Below, in pieces: positions 1 through 7,830 of a stretch of 64,000 nt of DNA. Under the pieces are notes generated by a model. It worked only from the letters and a program-made list of their open reading frames with translations, had not been told where the DNA came from and ran no database searches. Location of the stretch: the NCBI RefSeq assembly GCF_001651865.1, contig NZ_LPUX01000064.1, positions 434,001 to 498,000 on the forward strand, read 5' to 3'. A program made the translations under genes and the position numbers. Within the stretch, counting starts at the first letter, position 1, and the number at the start of each line of letters is the position of its first letter. This stretch comes from Sinorhizobium glycinis. Its GTDB lineage: Bacteria > Pseudomonadota > Alphaproteobacteria > Rhizobiales > Rhizobiaceae.

Positions 1-1596
1 ATATTCCGAACTGTCGACGGAGTGGTGCTGGCCGTCGGTCAGCAGCACGCCGATATCGATCGCCTTGAAGCCGAGCGGGCCCTTGTCCATCGCCTCGCGG
101 GCGCCGGCTTCGACGGCCGGGATGAAGTTTCGCGGCACCGCGCCGCCCTTGACGGTTTCGGCAAAGGAGAACCCCTCGCCGCGCCCGTTCGGATGGACGC
201 TCAGCTTGACATCCGCGAACTGACCGGCTCCGCCGGTCTGCTTGCGATGGCGGTAGTGAACCTCCGCCGACTTGGAGATGGTCTCCCGATAGACCGGGCT
301 CGGCGGCCGCTCGCCGACCTCCACATGGAAGACATCGGAGAGCGTCCGGCAGATGTCGCGCAGGTGAACCGGCCCCTGGACGCTGACCAGTTGCGCGCCG
401 GTCCCCTCCTCCTGCGTGACCGTCAGGCCGCGGTCGGTTTCGGCGAGTTTTGCCAAGGTTTCGGAAAGCTTGTTCTCGTCGCGCTCGCTTTCCGGCACCA
501 GAATACGCTGGAGGATCGGGGTCGGCGGTGCCGTCCAGTCGGGCGGCGCGACCGTCGCATGGGGCGTCAGCAGGGCGGGAACCGTCAGGTGATCCGATTT
601 CACCGCCGCGAAAACCTGCCCGGCCACGGTGATGCCGCTCGCCATCGGCCGGCCGCTCGCCGGGTCCTGGAGCGCGCCGAGGCCGGCGCCGCCGAGCACC
701 GCTCCCTGCTTCACGCCGTTCTGCAGGGCGCGGGCGACAACCGTCTTGCCGACACTCTGCCGGTGGTAGGCGTGGAAGCTGACGGCCGTCAGCGTTGCCT
801 CGTCGATGCCGGCAGATGCGGCCAGGCGCTTGCGCAGCGCATCGGCGCGCGGCGCCTCGTGGCGCAGTGCCTTCATCAGCCGCATGATGCCGTTGCTGTG
901 GCTCGCCGCGCCAAGCAGCACCGGAATGATCCTGTTTTCGCTCAAAACCCGGGTCGAGATCGCATAGATCGTGTCGCTCGCCGGCTCGCGGTCCTCGATC
1001 AGTTCCTCCAGGAGCCAGTCGTCGAACTCCGAAAGATGCTCGAGCAGCTCGGACCGCGCCTCGTGCTCGCGCTCGATCGCGCTCTCGGGTATCTCGAAGA
1101 GCGAAGAGGTCTGGCCTTCGCGATAGCGCCAGGCGCGCTCCGAAATGAGGTCGCAGCTGCCGATGATCTTGTCGCCGTCGCGGATCGGGATTTGCCGCAG
1201 GACGAGCGGACGGCTGCAATAGTCCTGCAGCGCGGCGACGACGTCGCGCAGCCGGCCGCGCGGCTCGTCCATGCGGTTGACGAAGAGGATGCAGGGCGTG
1301 CCGGAGGCCTCGATCGCCCTGAGATAGGGGGCGGCGAGCACCGCCTCGTCGAGGACCGGCGAAACGCAGAGAACGCAGGCGTCGCTCGCCAGCAGCGCGT
1401 CCTGCGCATGGGCAAGCGCCTCGTTGTTGCCCGGCACGTCGAGAGCACACCAGGCCTCGCCGCCAAAATCAAATTCAGTGATGGATAGACCGTAAGGGGA
1501 AACTGACTTTTTCGGCTCGCCTTCCAGCGAGCCCAACCTTTCCACGAGCGTGGATTTTCCGATCTGCGAAGGACCAAGTACCGTAAAGCAGCGCAT
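1..1596 (-). CDS. Elongation factor G-like GTPase, C-terminus cut by window edge
   Basis: A paralogue of EF-G, probably a translational GTPase-like protein distinct from the housekeeping factor. Reading from ATG at 1596 gives 532 codons with no stop before the window edge. The N-terminus holds a P-loop (GPSQIGKST, residues 8-16), a DxxG-type DVPGN near residue 54 and an NRMD element where canonical EF-G has NKxD. Further on is the domain IV-type segment RKQTGGAGQFADV. A GGGAGG-type ribosome site (GAGGGAGGAA) lies just upstream. The altered G4 motif and loose switch regions fit the 'EF-G-like' branch of alphaproteobacteria. Substrate and role are unknown; family assignment is confident. Confidence 0.85.
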   Translation of the reverse strand, partial: MRCFTVLGPSQIGKSTLVERLGSLEGEPKKSVSPYGLSITEFDFGGEAWCALDVPGNNEALAHAQDALLASDACVLCVSPVLDEAVLAAPYLRAIEASGTPCILFVNRMDEPRGRLRDVVAALQDYCSRPLVLRQIPIRDGDKIIGSCDLISERAWRYREGQTSSLFEIPESAIEREHEARSELLEHLSEFDDWLLEELIEDREPASDTIYAISTRVLSENRIIPVLLGAASHSNGIMRLMKALRHEAPRADALRKRLAASAGIDEATLTAVSFHAYHRQSVGKTVVARALQNGVKQGAVLGGAGLGALQDPASGRPMASGITVAGQVFAAVKSDHLTVPALLTPHATVAPPDWTAPPTPILQRILVPESERDENKLSETLAKLAETDRGLTVTQEEGTGAQLVSVQGPVHLRDICRTLSDVFHVEVGERPPSPVYRETISKSAEVHYRHRKQTGGAGQFADVKLSVHPNGRGEGFSFAETVKGGAVPRNFIPAVEAGAREAMDKGPLGFKAIDIGVLLTDGQHHSVDSSEY

Positions 1597-1879
1597 CCGC
1601 GTTCCTCCCTCTACCGAATGACACTCTTAGGAAGATAGGATGCCCCTCTCGGAGGCAAAGTGCCAGAGATTGCTGTTTTTTCCTGGCGAGGGGTGACGAA
1701 AGGCCGGCCGACCGAGCCCAGGCAGTCCGGAATGTCGCGTTGCGGCTGTGCGCCGCGCCTGAAGGCCAGCGGGACGGCCGGTCGTATATTAGATATCAAT
1801 CATATTCGCCCAATCGACCTGCAACGCATCCATCCCTTCTGCGGATGCGTTCTGAAAATGGTGTTGACTGAAACCCGGA
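1597..1879. other. Intergenic region between the EF-G-like and HutC-type genes
   Basis: No convincing gene is seen here. It holds the 5' leader of the EF-G-like gene on the right-hand side of position 1596 and the 3' side of the HutC-type gene, including an AT-richer stretch around 1786-1806 and the hairpin at 1823-1851. Confidence 0.5.
1823..1851 (-). terminator. Hairpin 3' of the HutC-type gene
   Basis: Perfect 9-bp arms AACGCATCC / GGATGCGTT with an 11-nt loop, about 30 bp past the stop of the minus-strand regulator. There is no T-tract, so it may be an RNA-stabilising or Rho-assisted end rather than a classical terminator. Confidence 0.45.
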
Positions 1880-2632
1880 CTATCCGTTCGCGCCAGGTGC
1901 GAATTCGGCGACGAGTTCGTGCCGATCGCCGGGATAGGTGAGCCGCACGCTGGTGACGGGCGCGCCGCCGCTCCAGGTCCGCCGCTCGATCACCAGACAG
2001 GGGGCGCCGATCGCTATGTCCAGCGCCTGTGCCGCCTGGCGGCTCGCCGCCACGGCCCGGATTTTATGCTCGGCGGTGCTCCAGGGGATCTGGCCGAGCA
2101 GCCATGAGCCCGGCGCAACCGCATCGAAACGCTCGGTTTCGGCCTCCGGCACCGCCGCAAGGCTGATCAGCCGCTCTTCGAGGCAAAAGGGCCGGCCGCC
2201 GGCGAAATGCCGGCAGGTGATTTCCAGCAGGCGCGCCGAGGCCGGCAGATCGATTCGCGCCGAATCGCCCACCTTGACCTCGCGCAGCAAGCGTTCGTCG
2301 AGATGGTAGCCATAATCCAGACCGAGCGATTCGACCTCGAGCTTGACATCATGGATCTCCATGACCGCCGACTGGACGTGCGGAAAGGTGACATAGCTAC
2401 CGGATTTGCGCCGGCGTTCTATCAGGCCGCGCTTGACGAGATCGCTGAGCGCCTTGTTCACGGTCATCCGGGAGCAACCATATTGCTCCGTCAGCTCGTG
2501 CTCGTACGGAATCCGGTGGCCGGGCGGCCAGAGTCCCGAGAGAATGTTGCCCTCGACGTCGTTCAGGATTCTCTGGTGCAGCGACAGCTGCTCGGAACGG
2601 TCTCTATCCGCTGTAGGATGATCGTTGGAAAT
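1880..2632 (-). CDS. GntR-family regulator, HutC type (HTH + UTRA)
   Basis: A DNA-binding repressor of the HutC subfamily, which classically senses urocanate and represses histidine utilisation. The winged helix includes EQYGCSRMTVNKALSDL and is followed by a UTRA-type ligand domain. Reading from the first in-frame ATG (2467) would delete half of the HTH, because helix sequence (LHQRIL...WPPGHRIP) continues upstream to about 2632. There is no ATG, GTG or TTG between the HTH and the in-frame stop at 2666-2668, so ATT at 2632 (with GCGAGGG upstream) or CTG at 2656 must be used, or the gene is broken. No hut enzyme genes are adjacent, so its target here is uncertain. Confidence 0.8.
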   Translation of the reverse strand: MSNDHPTADRDRSEQLSLHQRILNDVEGNILSGLWPPGHRIPYEHELTEQYGCSRMTVNKALSDLVKRGLIERRRKSGSYVTFPHVQSAVMEIHDVKLEVESLGLDYGYHLDERLLREVKVGDSARIDLPASARLLEITCRHFAGGRPFCLEERLISLAAVPEAETERFDAVAPGSWLLGQIPWSTAEHKIRAVAASRQAAQALDIAIGAPCLVIERRTWSGGAPVTSVRLTYPGDRHELVAEFAPGANG

Positions 2633-2853
2633 GGCGCGGCCCTCGCTGATAACCAGCCCCGCACCTTAGCGATTTCCGTCGCCGGTGACAGCCCTACCGG
2701 GTGTGTGCCGTATCTTTCCTCTGTTCAGTGTCGGAAAGCGAAGCTCTGTCATTGGTCTCACCGACGAAGCGGCGGACAGATTGCAACCAACTTCACTTCT
2801 GCGTAGCATCGGCCCGAGCCTTTCCGATGAACCGGGGGAGGAGATCCTGCAGC

Positions 2854-3396
2854 ATGGCAAAGCTCGTCTACGCCTTGAACCAGTCCCTGGACGGGTATGT
2901 CGACCACACGGAATTTGCGCCCGATCCCGCGCTCTTTCGTCATTTCATCGACGATGTGCGCGGCCTGGCCGGCAGCGTGTACGGTCGCCGCATGTACGAG
3001 GTGATGCGGTACTGGGACGAGGATCGTTCTGAGTGGGACGCGGAGGAACGCGACTACGCGGCGGCGTGGCGGAGCCAACCGAAGTGGGTCGTGTCGCGCT
3101 CGTTGAACTCCGTGGGCCCGAACGCCACACTCGTTGGGGACGACATCGAGGCGGCGATACGCGGGCTGAAAGCTCGACTTGATGGAGAGATTGAAGTTGC
3201 CGGACCAGAGCTGGCGCGAAGCCTGACCGACCTCGGTCTTGTCGATGAGTATCGCCTGTACCTCCATCCCGTCGTGCTTGGTCGCGGCAAGCCGTTCTTC
3301 GCAGGGCCGCGGCCGCCGCTGCGCCTCGTGGCCAGCGATCGAATTGGCGAGGACGTGATTAGGTTAACATACGTTCCCGCAGCGTCGCGCGATTAG
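2854..3396 (+). CDS. RibD C-terminal / dihydrofolate reductase-like protein
   Basis: A 180-residue single-domain protein of the RibD-C/DHFR-like fold, cytosolic, probably an NADPH-dependent reductase of unknown substrate. Diagnostic segments are QSLDGYV near the N-terminus, YGRRMYEVM, and the C-terminal EVAGPELARSL...LHPVVLGRGKPFF typical of the family. ATG at 2854 is chosen because homologous sequence begins MAKLVYALNQ and a GGGGGAGGAGA ribosome site precedes it; upstream in-frame ATG/GTG codons give non-conserved residues. The gene directly abuts an IS5-type transposase remnant, so it may have arrived with mobile DNA. Confidence 0.85.
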   Translation: MAKLVYALNQSLDGYVDHTEFAPDPALFRHFIDDVRGLAGSVYGRRMYEVMRYWDEDRSEWDAEERDYAAAWRSQPKWVVSRSLNSVGPNATLVGDDIEAAIRGLKARLDGEIEVAGPELARSLTDLGLVDEYRLYLHPVVLGRGKPFFAGPRPPLRLVASDRIGEDVIRLTYVPAASRD

Positions 3397-3536
3397 CCCG
3401 AGGACCGCTTCTTCCCCAAGCTGAAGCATTTCCGCCGCGTCGCCACCCGCTATTTCAGGCTTGCTGCCAACTTCCTCGCCATGTCCAGCTCGCCGCAACG
3501 CGGCTGTGGCTGCGCGCCGGCTTACGGCCATACCAA
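3397..3536 (+). pseudogene. IS5-type transposase remnant (C-terminal ~45 residues, frameshifted)
   Basis: Straight after the preceding stop the plus strand reads PEDRFFPKLKHFRRVATRY, then RLAANFLAM. After a frameshift near 3483 it continues QLAATRLWLRA. This is the well-known C-terminal pattern of IS5/IS427-group DDE transposases (KLKHFRR-ATRYDK...FLA...A..I.WLR). The rest of the transposase and both inverted repeats are absent, so it is a scar. Assignment rests on motif memory and was not searched. Confidence 0.65.
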
Positions 3537-3550
3537 ACAGCAGCGCGCGG

Positions 3551-3566
3551 GTTGTCCGCGGACAAC
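3551..3566. promoter_or_regulatory. parS-like 16-bp palindrome upstream of repA
   Basis: Perfect palindrome GTTGTCCGCGGACAAC. It fits the GTTNNCNGCNGNNAAC pattern reported for repABC centromeres and lies 150 bp before repA. It could serve as a partition site, a RepB-dependent operator of the rep promoter, or both. Its core differs from the other four sites in the window. Confidence 0.65.
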
Positions 3567-3629
3567 TCTCAGGAGCGATATTCAAAACAATGCCGCGCTC
3601 TGAGCAAAGCGGGCCTATTTTCCAAGCGT

Positions 3630-3664
3630 TTGTCAATCAGCAACGAATCGGCGCATAGTATAAC
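3630..3664 (+). promoter_or_regulatory. Candidate repABC promoter
   Basis: TTGTCA at 3630-3635 is followed by an AT-rich CATAGTATAAC block at 3654-3664. This gives a plausible sigma-70-type promoter about 50 bp before repA, with spacing of 18 if CATAGT is the -10. RepABC operons are usually autorepressed by RepA/RepB here; the exact boxes are inferred. Confidence 0.4.
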
Positions 3665-3715
3665 TGCGCAGATTCGCTTCCATTGCCGGTTTTTGCGCAG
3701 TTTTCGGAGATCATG

Positions 3716-4912
3716 ATGTTGCAGCCGAGAGTCCAGAGCGTCGACGAGCAGGAGCACTTGCCCTCCCTGCTGGCTGCCGACGCTCAGGAACTTGCTCATC
3801 AACTGCAGGAACACCAAAAGAAGATCTTCTCTCCGACGGCCCAGAAGACCATGCGGCTCTTCAGCCCGGCGGAGGCCGCCGCCTTCATCGGAATCGGTGA
3901 AGGCTACCTGCGCCAGATCGCCTCAGAAGGCCACGGCCCCGAGCCGCTGTCAAACGGCCGGCGCATGTATGCGGTCGACGACATCGAGCGGATACGCCGC
4001 GTCCTCGACGAGGGCGCCAAGACGGGCAAATACATCCCGCATCGGCGGCCGGGCGAAAAGCTGCAGGTCATCTCGGTGATGAACTTCAAGGGCGGTTCAG
4101 GCAAGACGACCACTGCGGCGCACCTGTCGCAATATCTTGCGCTGCGCGGCTATCGCGTGCTGGCGATCGACCTCGATCCGCAGGCGTCGCTTTCGGCGCT
4201 TTTCGGCCATCAGCCGGAACTCGATGTGGGTGACGCCGAGACCCTTTATGGCGCCATTCGCTATGAGGCCCCTCGCCCGATCGCCGACGTGGTGCGCTCG
4301 ACCTATACGACGAATCTTCACTTGATCCCCGGCAATCTCGAATTGATGGAGTTCGAGCACGAGACGCCGAAGGCGATGATCGACGGATCGGCGGAGACGC
4401 TGTTCTTCGCGCGGATCGGCGAGGTGCTGACGGAGATCGAAAGCTTCTACGACATTGTCGTCATCGATTGCCCGCCGCAGCTCGGCTTCCTGACGATGTC
4501 GGCGCTCTGCGCCGCAACGTCGGTGCTCATCACCGTGCATCCGCAAATGCTCGACGTCATGTCGATGTCCCAGTTCCTGTCGATGACCAGCGAACTGATG
4601 GCCGTCGTCGAAAAGGCGGGCGGCCGCACCAGCTATGACTGGATGCGCTACCTCGTGACGCGCTTCGAACCGAATGACGGGCCCCAGAGCCAGATGACCG
4701 GCTTCATGCGGGCGATCTTCGGCAACCGGATGCTGCAGAATGCCATGGTGAAATCGACCGCCATCTCGGATGCCGGCGTCACGAAGCAGACGCTGTACGA
4801 GGTCGAGCGCTCGCAATTCATCCGCGGCACCTATGACCGGGCGATGGACTCCCTCTCGCTCGTCAATGCGGAGATCGAAGAGATGATCCGCAGCGTCTGG
4901 GGAAGGAAGTAA
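3716..4912 (+). CDS. repA: Plasmid partition ATPase RepA (ParA family)
   Basis: First gene of the repABC cassette: the Walker-type ATPase that segregates the replicon and, with RepB, autorepresses the operon. The 398-residue protein has an N-terminal MerR-like/winged HTH (about 48-70, FSPAEAAAFIGIGEGYLRQI). It also has the deviant Walker A KGGSGKTT (125-132), DLDPQAS (152-158) and an IDCPPQLG Walker B-like segment. ATG 3716 (MLQPRVQ) is preferred over the tandem ATG at 3713, because CGGAGA ends at 3710 and spacing is better. repB follows after 3 bp. Length and organisation are normal for the family. Confidence 0.97.
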   Translation: MLQPRVQSVDEQEHLPSLLAADAQELAHQLQEHQKKIFSPTAQKTMRLFSPAEAAAFIGIGEGYLRQIASEGHGPEPLSNGRRMYAVDDIERIRRVLDEGAKTGKYIPHRRPGEKLQVISVMNFKGGSGKTTTAAHLSQYLALRGYRVLAIDLDPQASLSALFGHQPELDVGDAETLYGAIRYEAPRPIADVVRSTYTTNLHLIPGNLELMEFEHETPKAMIDGSAETLFFARIGEVLTEIESFYDIVVIDCPPQLGFLTMSALCAATSVLITVHPQMLDVMSMSQFLSMTSELMAVVEKAGGRTSYDWMRYLVTRFEPNDGPQSQMTGFMRAIFGNRMLQNAMVKSTAISDAGVTKQTLYEVERSQFIRGTYDRAMDSLSLVNAEIEEMIRSVWGRK

Positions 4913-4915
4913 CCG

Positions 4916-5920
4916 ATGGCCCGCAAGAACCTGATCGGCATCTCCGACAGCCCGGCCGCTCCGCCCGACGGGGAACGGCCGGCCGTCGATCGGCCGATCG
5001 CCGGCCTTGCCCCGGCGCATCGAACCAATGCGCTTGTCGGCGGCATCACCAGATCTCTGTCGAACATCACCCAGAAGGTCGAGCGCGCCGAGGAGCTGGA
5101 GCGCCAGCTGGCGCAGGGTCACGCGATCGTCGAACTCGACCCGGCGCTGGTCGACGCGTCCTTCGTCATCGACCGGCTCGGCGTCACGACGGAAGCGCAG
5201 GCAGCACTGGTCCAGCAGATTCGCGACCACGGACAACAGGTGCCGATCCTGGTGCGACCGCACCCGGAGGCGGAAAACCGCTATCAGGTGGCCTATGGCC
5301 ACCGACGCCTTGCGGCCCTCCGCGAGATCGGCGGCAAGGTCAAGGCGGTCATTCGCGAGCTGAGCGACGACCAACTCGTGATCTCGCAGGGGCAGGAGAA
5401 CAACGCCCGCACCGATCTCTCTTTCATCGAGCGGTCGCTGTTCGCGAGCCGCCTCGAGGATCGCGGCTTTTCACGCGAAACCATCATGTCGGCCCTCGGT
5501 GTCGACAAGGCGGCGCTGTCGAAGATGATCACCGTCGTGCGCCGCCTGCCTGTCGAGGTCATCGAGGCGATCGGTGCCGCGCCTTCCTTCGGCCGTCGGC
5601 GCTGGATGGAACTGGCCGACCGGCTCGAGAACGACGGCCGGCGCGCCAAGGCGCTCTCGCACCTTCGGCAAAGCGCGTTCTCGGAAATGGACAGTGACCG
5701 GCGCTTCGAAAAGCTCTTCGCCTTTCTGGCCGAAACCAAGGCACGGGCTAGATCGGAGACCTGGCTGGCGCCCGACCGGACGCGTCCGGTGCGCATCCGC
5801 GACACCGATACCGAGACGACGCTCGCCTTCAGCAAGAAGGCGGCACCGGGCTTCGCAGAATTCGTGAGGCAGAGGCTCGATGCTCTCTACCTCGAATACC
5901 AACAGGAAACAGGAGATTAA
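4916..5920 (+). CDS. repB: Plasmid partition protein RepB (ParB family)
   Basis: Centromere-binding ParB-type protein, 334 residues, second gene of repABC. The ParB/Srx domain includes VPILVRPHP and the CTPase-type motif YGHRRLAAL (about 127-135), plus ENNARTDLS (161-169). It is followed by an HTH around 185-206 (FSRETIMSALGVDKAALSKM). It should bind the 16-bp palindromes found at five places in the window. The start is 3 bp after the repA stop, with GGAAGGAAG inside the repA end as ribosome site, indicating translational coupling. Confidence 0.97.
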   Translation: MARKNLIGISDSPAAPPDGERPAVDRPIAGLAPAHRTNALVGGITRSLSNITQKVERAEELERQLAQGHAIVELDPALVDASFVIDRLGVTTEAQAALVQQIRDHGQQVPILVRPHPEAENRYQVAYGHRRLAALREIGGKVKAVIRELSDDQLVISQGQENNARTDLSFIERSLFASRLEDRGFSRETIMSALGVDKAALSKMITVVRRLPVEVIEAIGAAPSFGRRRWMELADRLENDGRRAKALSHLRQSAFSEMDSDRRFEKLFAFLAETKARARSETWLAPDRTRPVRIRDTDTETTLAFSKKAAPGFAEFVRQRLDALYLEYQQETGD

Positions 5921-5929
5921 GCAGAGCAA

Positions 5930-5967
5930 AAGAAAAAGGCTTCCGAACGACTAGCGCTGCGGAAACC
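5930..5967 (-). terminator. Rho-independent terminator of the ctRNA
   Basis: On the minus strand the arms GGTTTCCG and CGGAAGCC pair over 8 bp (one G-T) around a 14-nt loop and are followed by TTTTTCTTTT. This stem-loop is also expected to be the active antisense domain. Confidence 0.85.
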
Positions 5968-5982
5968 CTTCTCTCGTGTAGC
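5930..5982 (-). ncRNA. Counter-transcribed RNA (ctRNA) of the repB-repC interval
   Basis: In repABC replicons a short antisense RNA from the repB-repC interval limits RepC synthesis and acts as an incompatibility determinant. Here the minus strand has TTGACA (6017-6012) and, after a 17-bp spacer, GAATCT (5994-5989). This puts the transcript start near 5982. A GC-rich hairpin and T-tract end it near 5930, giving about 53 nt, the usual size for this class. Promoter and ends are read from sequence; expression is inferred. Confidence 0.85.
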
Positions 5983-5988
5983 AACTTG

Positions 5989-6017
5989 AGATTCCCATTT
6001 CCGCGAATCAGTGTCAA
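5989..6017 (-). promoter_or_regulatory. ctRNA promoter
   Basis: TTGACA at 6017-6012 and GAATCT at 5994-5989, separated by 17 bp, on the strand opposite repC. The perfect -35 and correct spacing support a strong constitutive promoter. Confidence 0.75.
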
Positions 6018-6076
6018 GCGTTTTTGGCGTCGTTTCGGCGAACGGTTTTCTTTTGCCTTGGAAAAGGTGAAGAAAA

Positions 6077-7399
6077 ATGGAACGTGGAAGTGTGACGACG
6101 CCTTTCGGGCGCCGGGCGATGACGCTTGGCATGCTCGCAAGGCAGATCGCTGCCGGCGATAGTCCGCCGAAGCAGTCGGTCGACAAATGGAAATTGTTTC
6201 GCGCGGTCTGTGAAGCGAAGTCGGAGATCGGCGTCTCCGATCGCTCGCTCGCCGTGCTCAATGCACTGTTGAGCTTCTATCCCGGTGCCGAACTCTCGAG
6301 CGAAAACGGCCTCGTCGTGTTTCCCTCGAATGCGCAGCTTTCGCTTCGCACCCATGGCATGGCCGGCACGACGCTCCGCCGGCATCTCGCCTGCCTCGTC
6401 GACGCCGGGCTGATCGTCCGCCGCGACAGCCCGAACGGCAAGCGCTATGCCCGCAAGAGCCGCAATGGCGCAATCGGCGAAGCCTTTGGTTTCGACCTCG
6501 CACCACTGCTTGCCCGCGCCGACGAGTTCAGGGCCGCCGCCGCGAAGCTTGCCGCCGAACAGCAGCATCTGCGGCGCGTTCGCGAGCGGCTGAGCCTTTG
6601 CCGCCGCGACATAACCAAGCTCATCGAACTCAGCCGGGAAGTCATTCCCGATGCCGACTTCCAAGCCTTCGAAACGGAGTTCCACGCGCTGATTGCCGGT
6701 TGGCCGCGCAAGGCCCCGGTCGGAGTCTTCGAAGCCCTACTCGAAAAACTCGCAACGCTCCGCGACATCCTGACCAATCGATTGGAAATATTGCTGAATT
6801 CGCAAAAAACGGCCAGCAATGATCGCCAATATGGATGGCACAAACAGAATTCAGATCCAGACTCCAAATTTGAATCTGAACCGGGCTTGGGAAAAGGCGA
6901 GGGGGCCTGCCTGACGGACAATCCGAACCAAACGGAAAACGCCGCTGGAACAAGAAAACCGCGACACGAGAGCCTCAGCAACGGCCCTCCCCGGCCGCCG
7001 AACAGCTTCGTTCCGCCGACCGCGCCAGTCGAACGGTTTCGCCGTGAGATCCCCTTGCCCGCCGTTCTTGAGGCCTGCCCGCAAATTGCCGATTATGGAC
7101 CATCCGGCCGGGTGGCGAACTGGAAGGACCTGATGACTGCGGCAATTGTCGTGCGCACCATGCTCGATGTCAGCGCCGACGCCTACGAGGAGGCCTGCTC
7201 GGTGCTCGGCTACGAGAATGCCGCAACCGTCGTCGCCTGTATTCTCGAGAGAGCCGACCAGATCACTTCGCCGGGCGGATATCTCAGGGATCTGACCCGA
7301 CGCGCAAGGCTGCAGACCTTCACTATCGCACCGATGATCAGTGCGCTGAACCGAGCGCGGAGAGCGAGCATGCCAATGGCGGTTTGTCACGCGACATAA
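6077..7399 (+). CDS. repC: Replication initiator RepC
   Basis: Essential initiator of repABC replicons, 440 residues. The N-terminal replication domain shows FGRRAMTLGMLARQ and a winged-helix segment (MAGTTLRRHLACLVDAGLI). A low-complexity hinge follows, and the C-terminal RepC domain contains GRVANWKDLMTAA and SPGGYLRDLTRRA. AAGGTGA precedes ATG 6077. The extreme C-terminus (SALNRARRASMPMAVCHAT) is more divergent than is common. An AT-rich palindrome inside the gene is the probable origin. Translation should be controlled by the ctRNA in the leader. Confidence 0.96.
   Translation: MERGSVTTPFGRRAMTLGMLARQIAAGDSPPKQSVDKWKLFRAVCEAKSEIGVSDRSLAVLNALLSFYPGAELSSENGLVVFPSNAQLSLRTHGMAGTTLRRHLACLVDAGLIVRRDSPNGKRYARKSRNGAIGEAFGFDLAPLLARADEFRAAAAKLAAEQQHLRRVRERLSLCRRDITKLIELSREVIPDADFQAFETEFHALIAGWPRKAPVGVFEALLEKLATLRDILTNRLEILLNSQKTASNDRQYGWHKQNSDPDSKFESEPGLGKGEGACLTDNPNQTENAAGTRKPRHESLSNGPPRPPNSFVPPTAPVERFRREIPLPAVLEACPQIADYGPSGRVANWKDLMTAAIVVRTMLDVSADAYEEACSVLGYENAATVVACILERADQITSPGGYLRDLTRRARLQTFTIAPMISALNRARRASMPMAVCHAT
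6780..6880. other. Probable origin of replication (oriV) within repC
   Basis: A roughly 100-bp AT-rich stretch inside the GC-rich repC gene. It contains A-runs and ends in the inverted repeat TTCAGAT (6850-6856) / ATCTGAA (6874-6880). In studied repABC plasmids the origin maps to such an AT-rich block within repC. Confidence 0.6.
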
Positions 7400-7797
7400 A
7401 GCAGCCAATCGCCGAAGATGATGTTCAAGCTGGCAGCGCGTCTCGCCTACAGCACGGCGGGCGGTGCATGCCGCCATTGCTTCAGGAGAAGGAATATCAG
7501 ACACTTCAATCGACGGGGATTCGCGTAAGCCTTGGTTCCGATACCTGTTCTTAACGAATTTGCCGCTACCATAAGTCATTGATTGAAAAGCCGTCGCCAT
7601 CGCGAAGCGGAAGCTATCTCGCTGATAATTTCCGCCACTCGGATGAGCGTTCAGCCCAGCCGGCGGCGATGCCTCCAAGCCTCCCACACCTCGTCCAGGT
7701 CTTCAGGATGACTGATTGGCCGCTGGCTTAGATGAGCCAGTTCAGCGGCGCGTGGCTTTCCTTCGTGGCATGGTCACCGATGAGGAACGTTGCGGGT
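7400..7797. other. Region downstream of repC without a recognised gene
   Basis: About 400 bp with only short or shadow frames. No family was recognised in either strand. It leads into the first downstream parS-like site at 7798 and may be part of the centromere region. Confidence 0.4.
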
Positions 7798-7813
7798 GTT
7801 GACAGCTGTCAAC
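7798..7813. promoter_or_regulatory. parS-like site 1 downstream of repC
   Basis: Perfect 16-bp palindrome GTTGACAGCTGTCAAC, matching GTTNNCNGCNGNNAAC. It lies 17 bp beyond the stop of the glycosyltransferase gene and about 400 bp past repC. Confidence 0.85.
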
Positions 7814-7830
7814 CGGACCTGGACGAGCGA

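Noticed and set aside
22-1488. Long plus-strand open frame opposite the EF-G-like gene
   Set aside because: It is the complement of a real gene in GC-rich DNA; its composition (Arg/Ala/His-rich) fits no family, while the minus-strand frame gives clear GTPase motifs.
6851-7687. 278-codon minus-strand frame overlapping the end of repC
   Set aside because: Mostly antisense to repC; the free part shows no recognisable domain.
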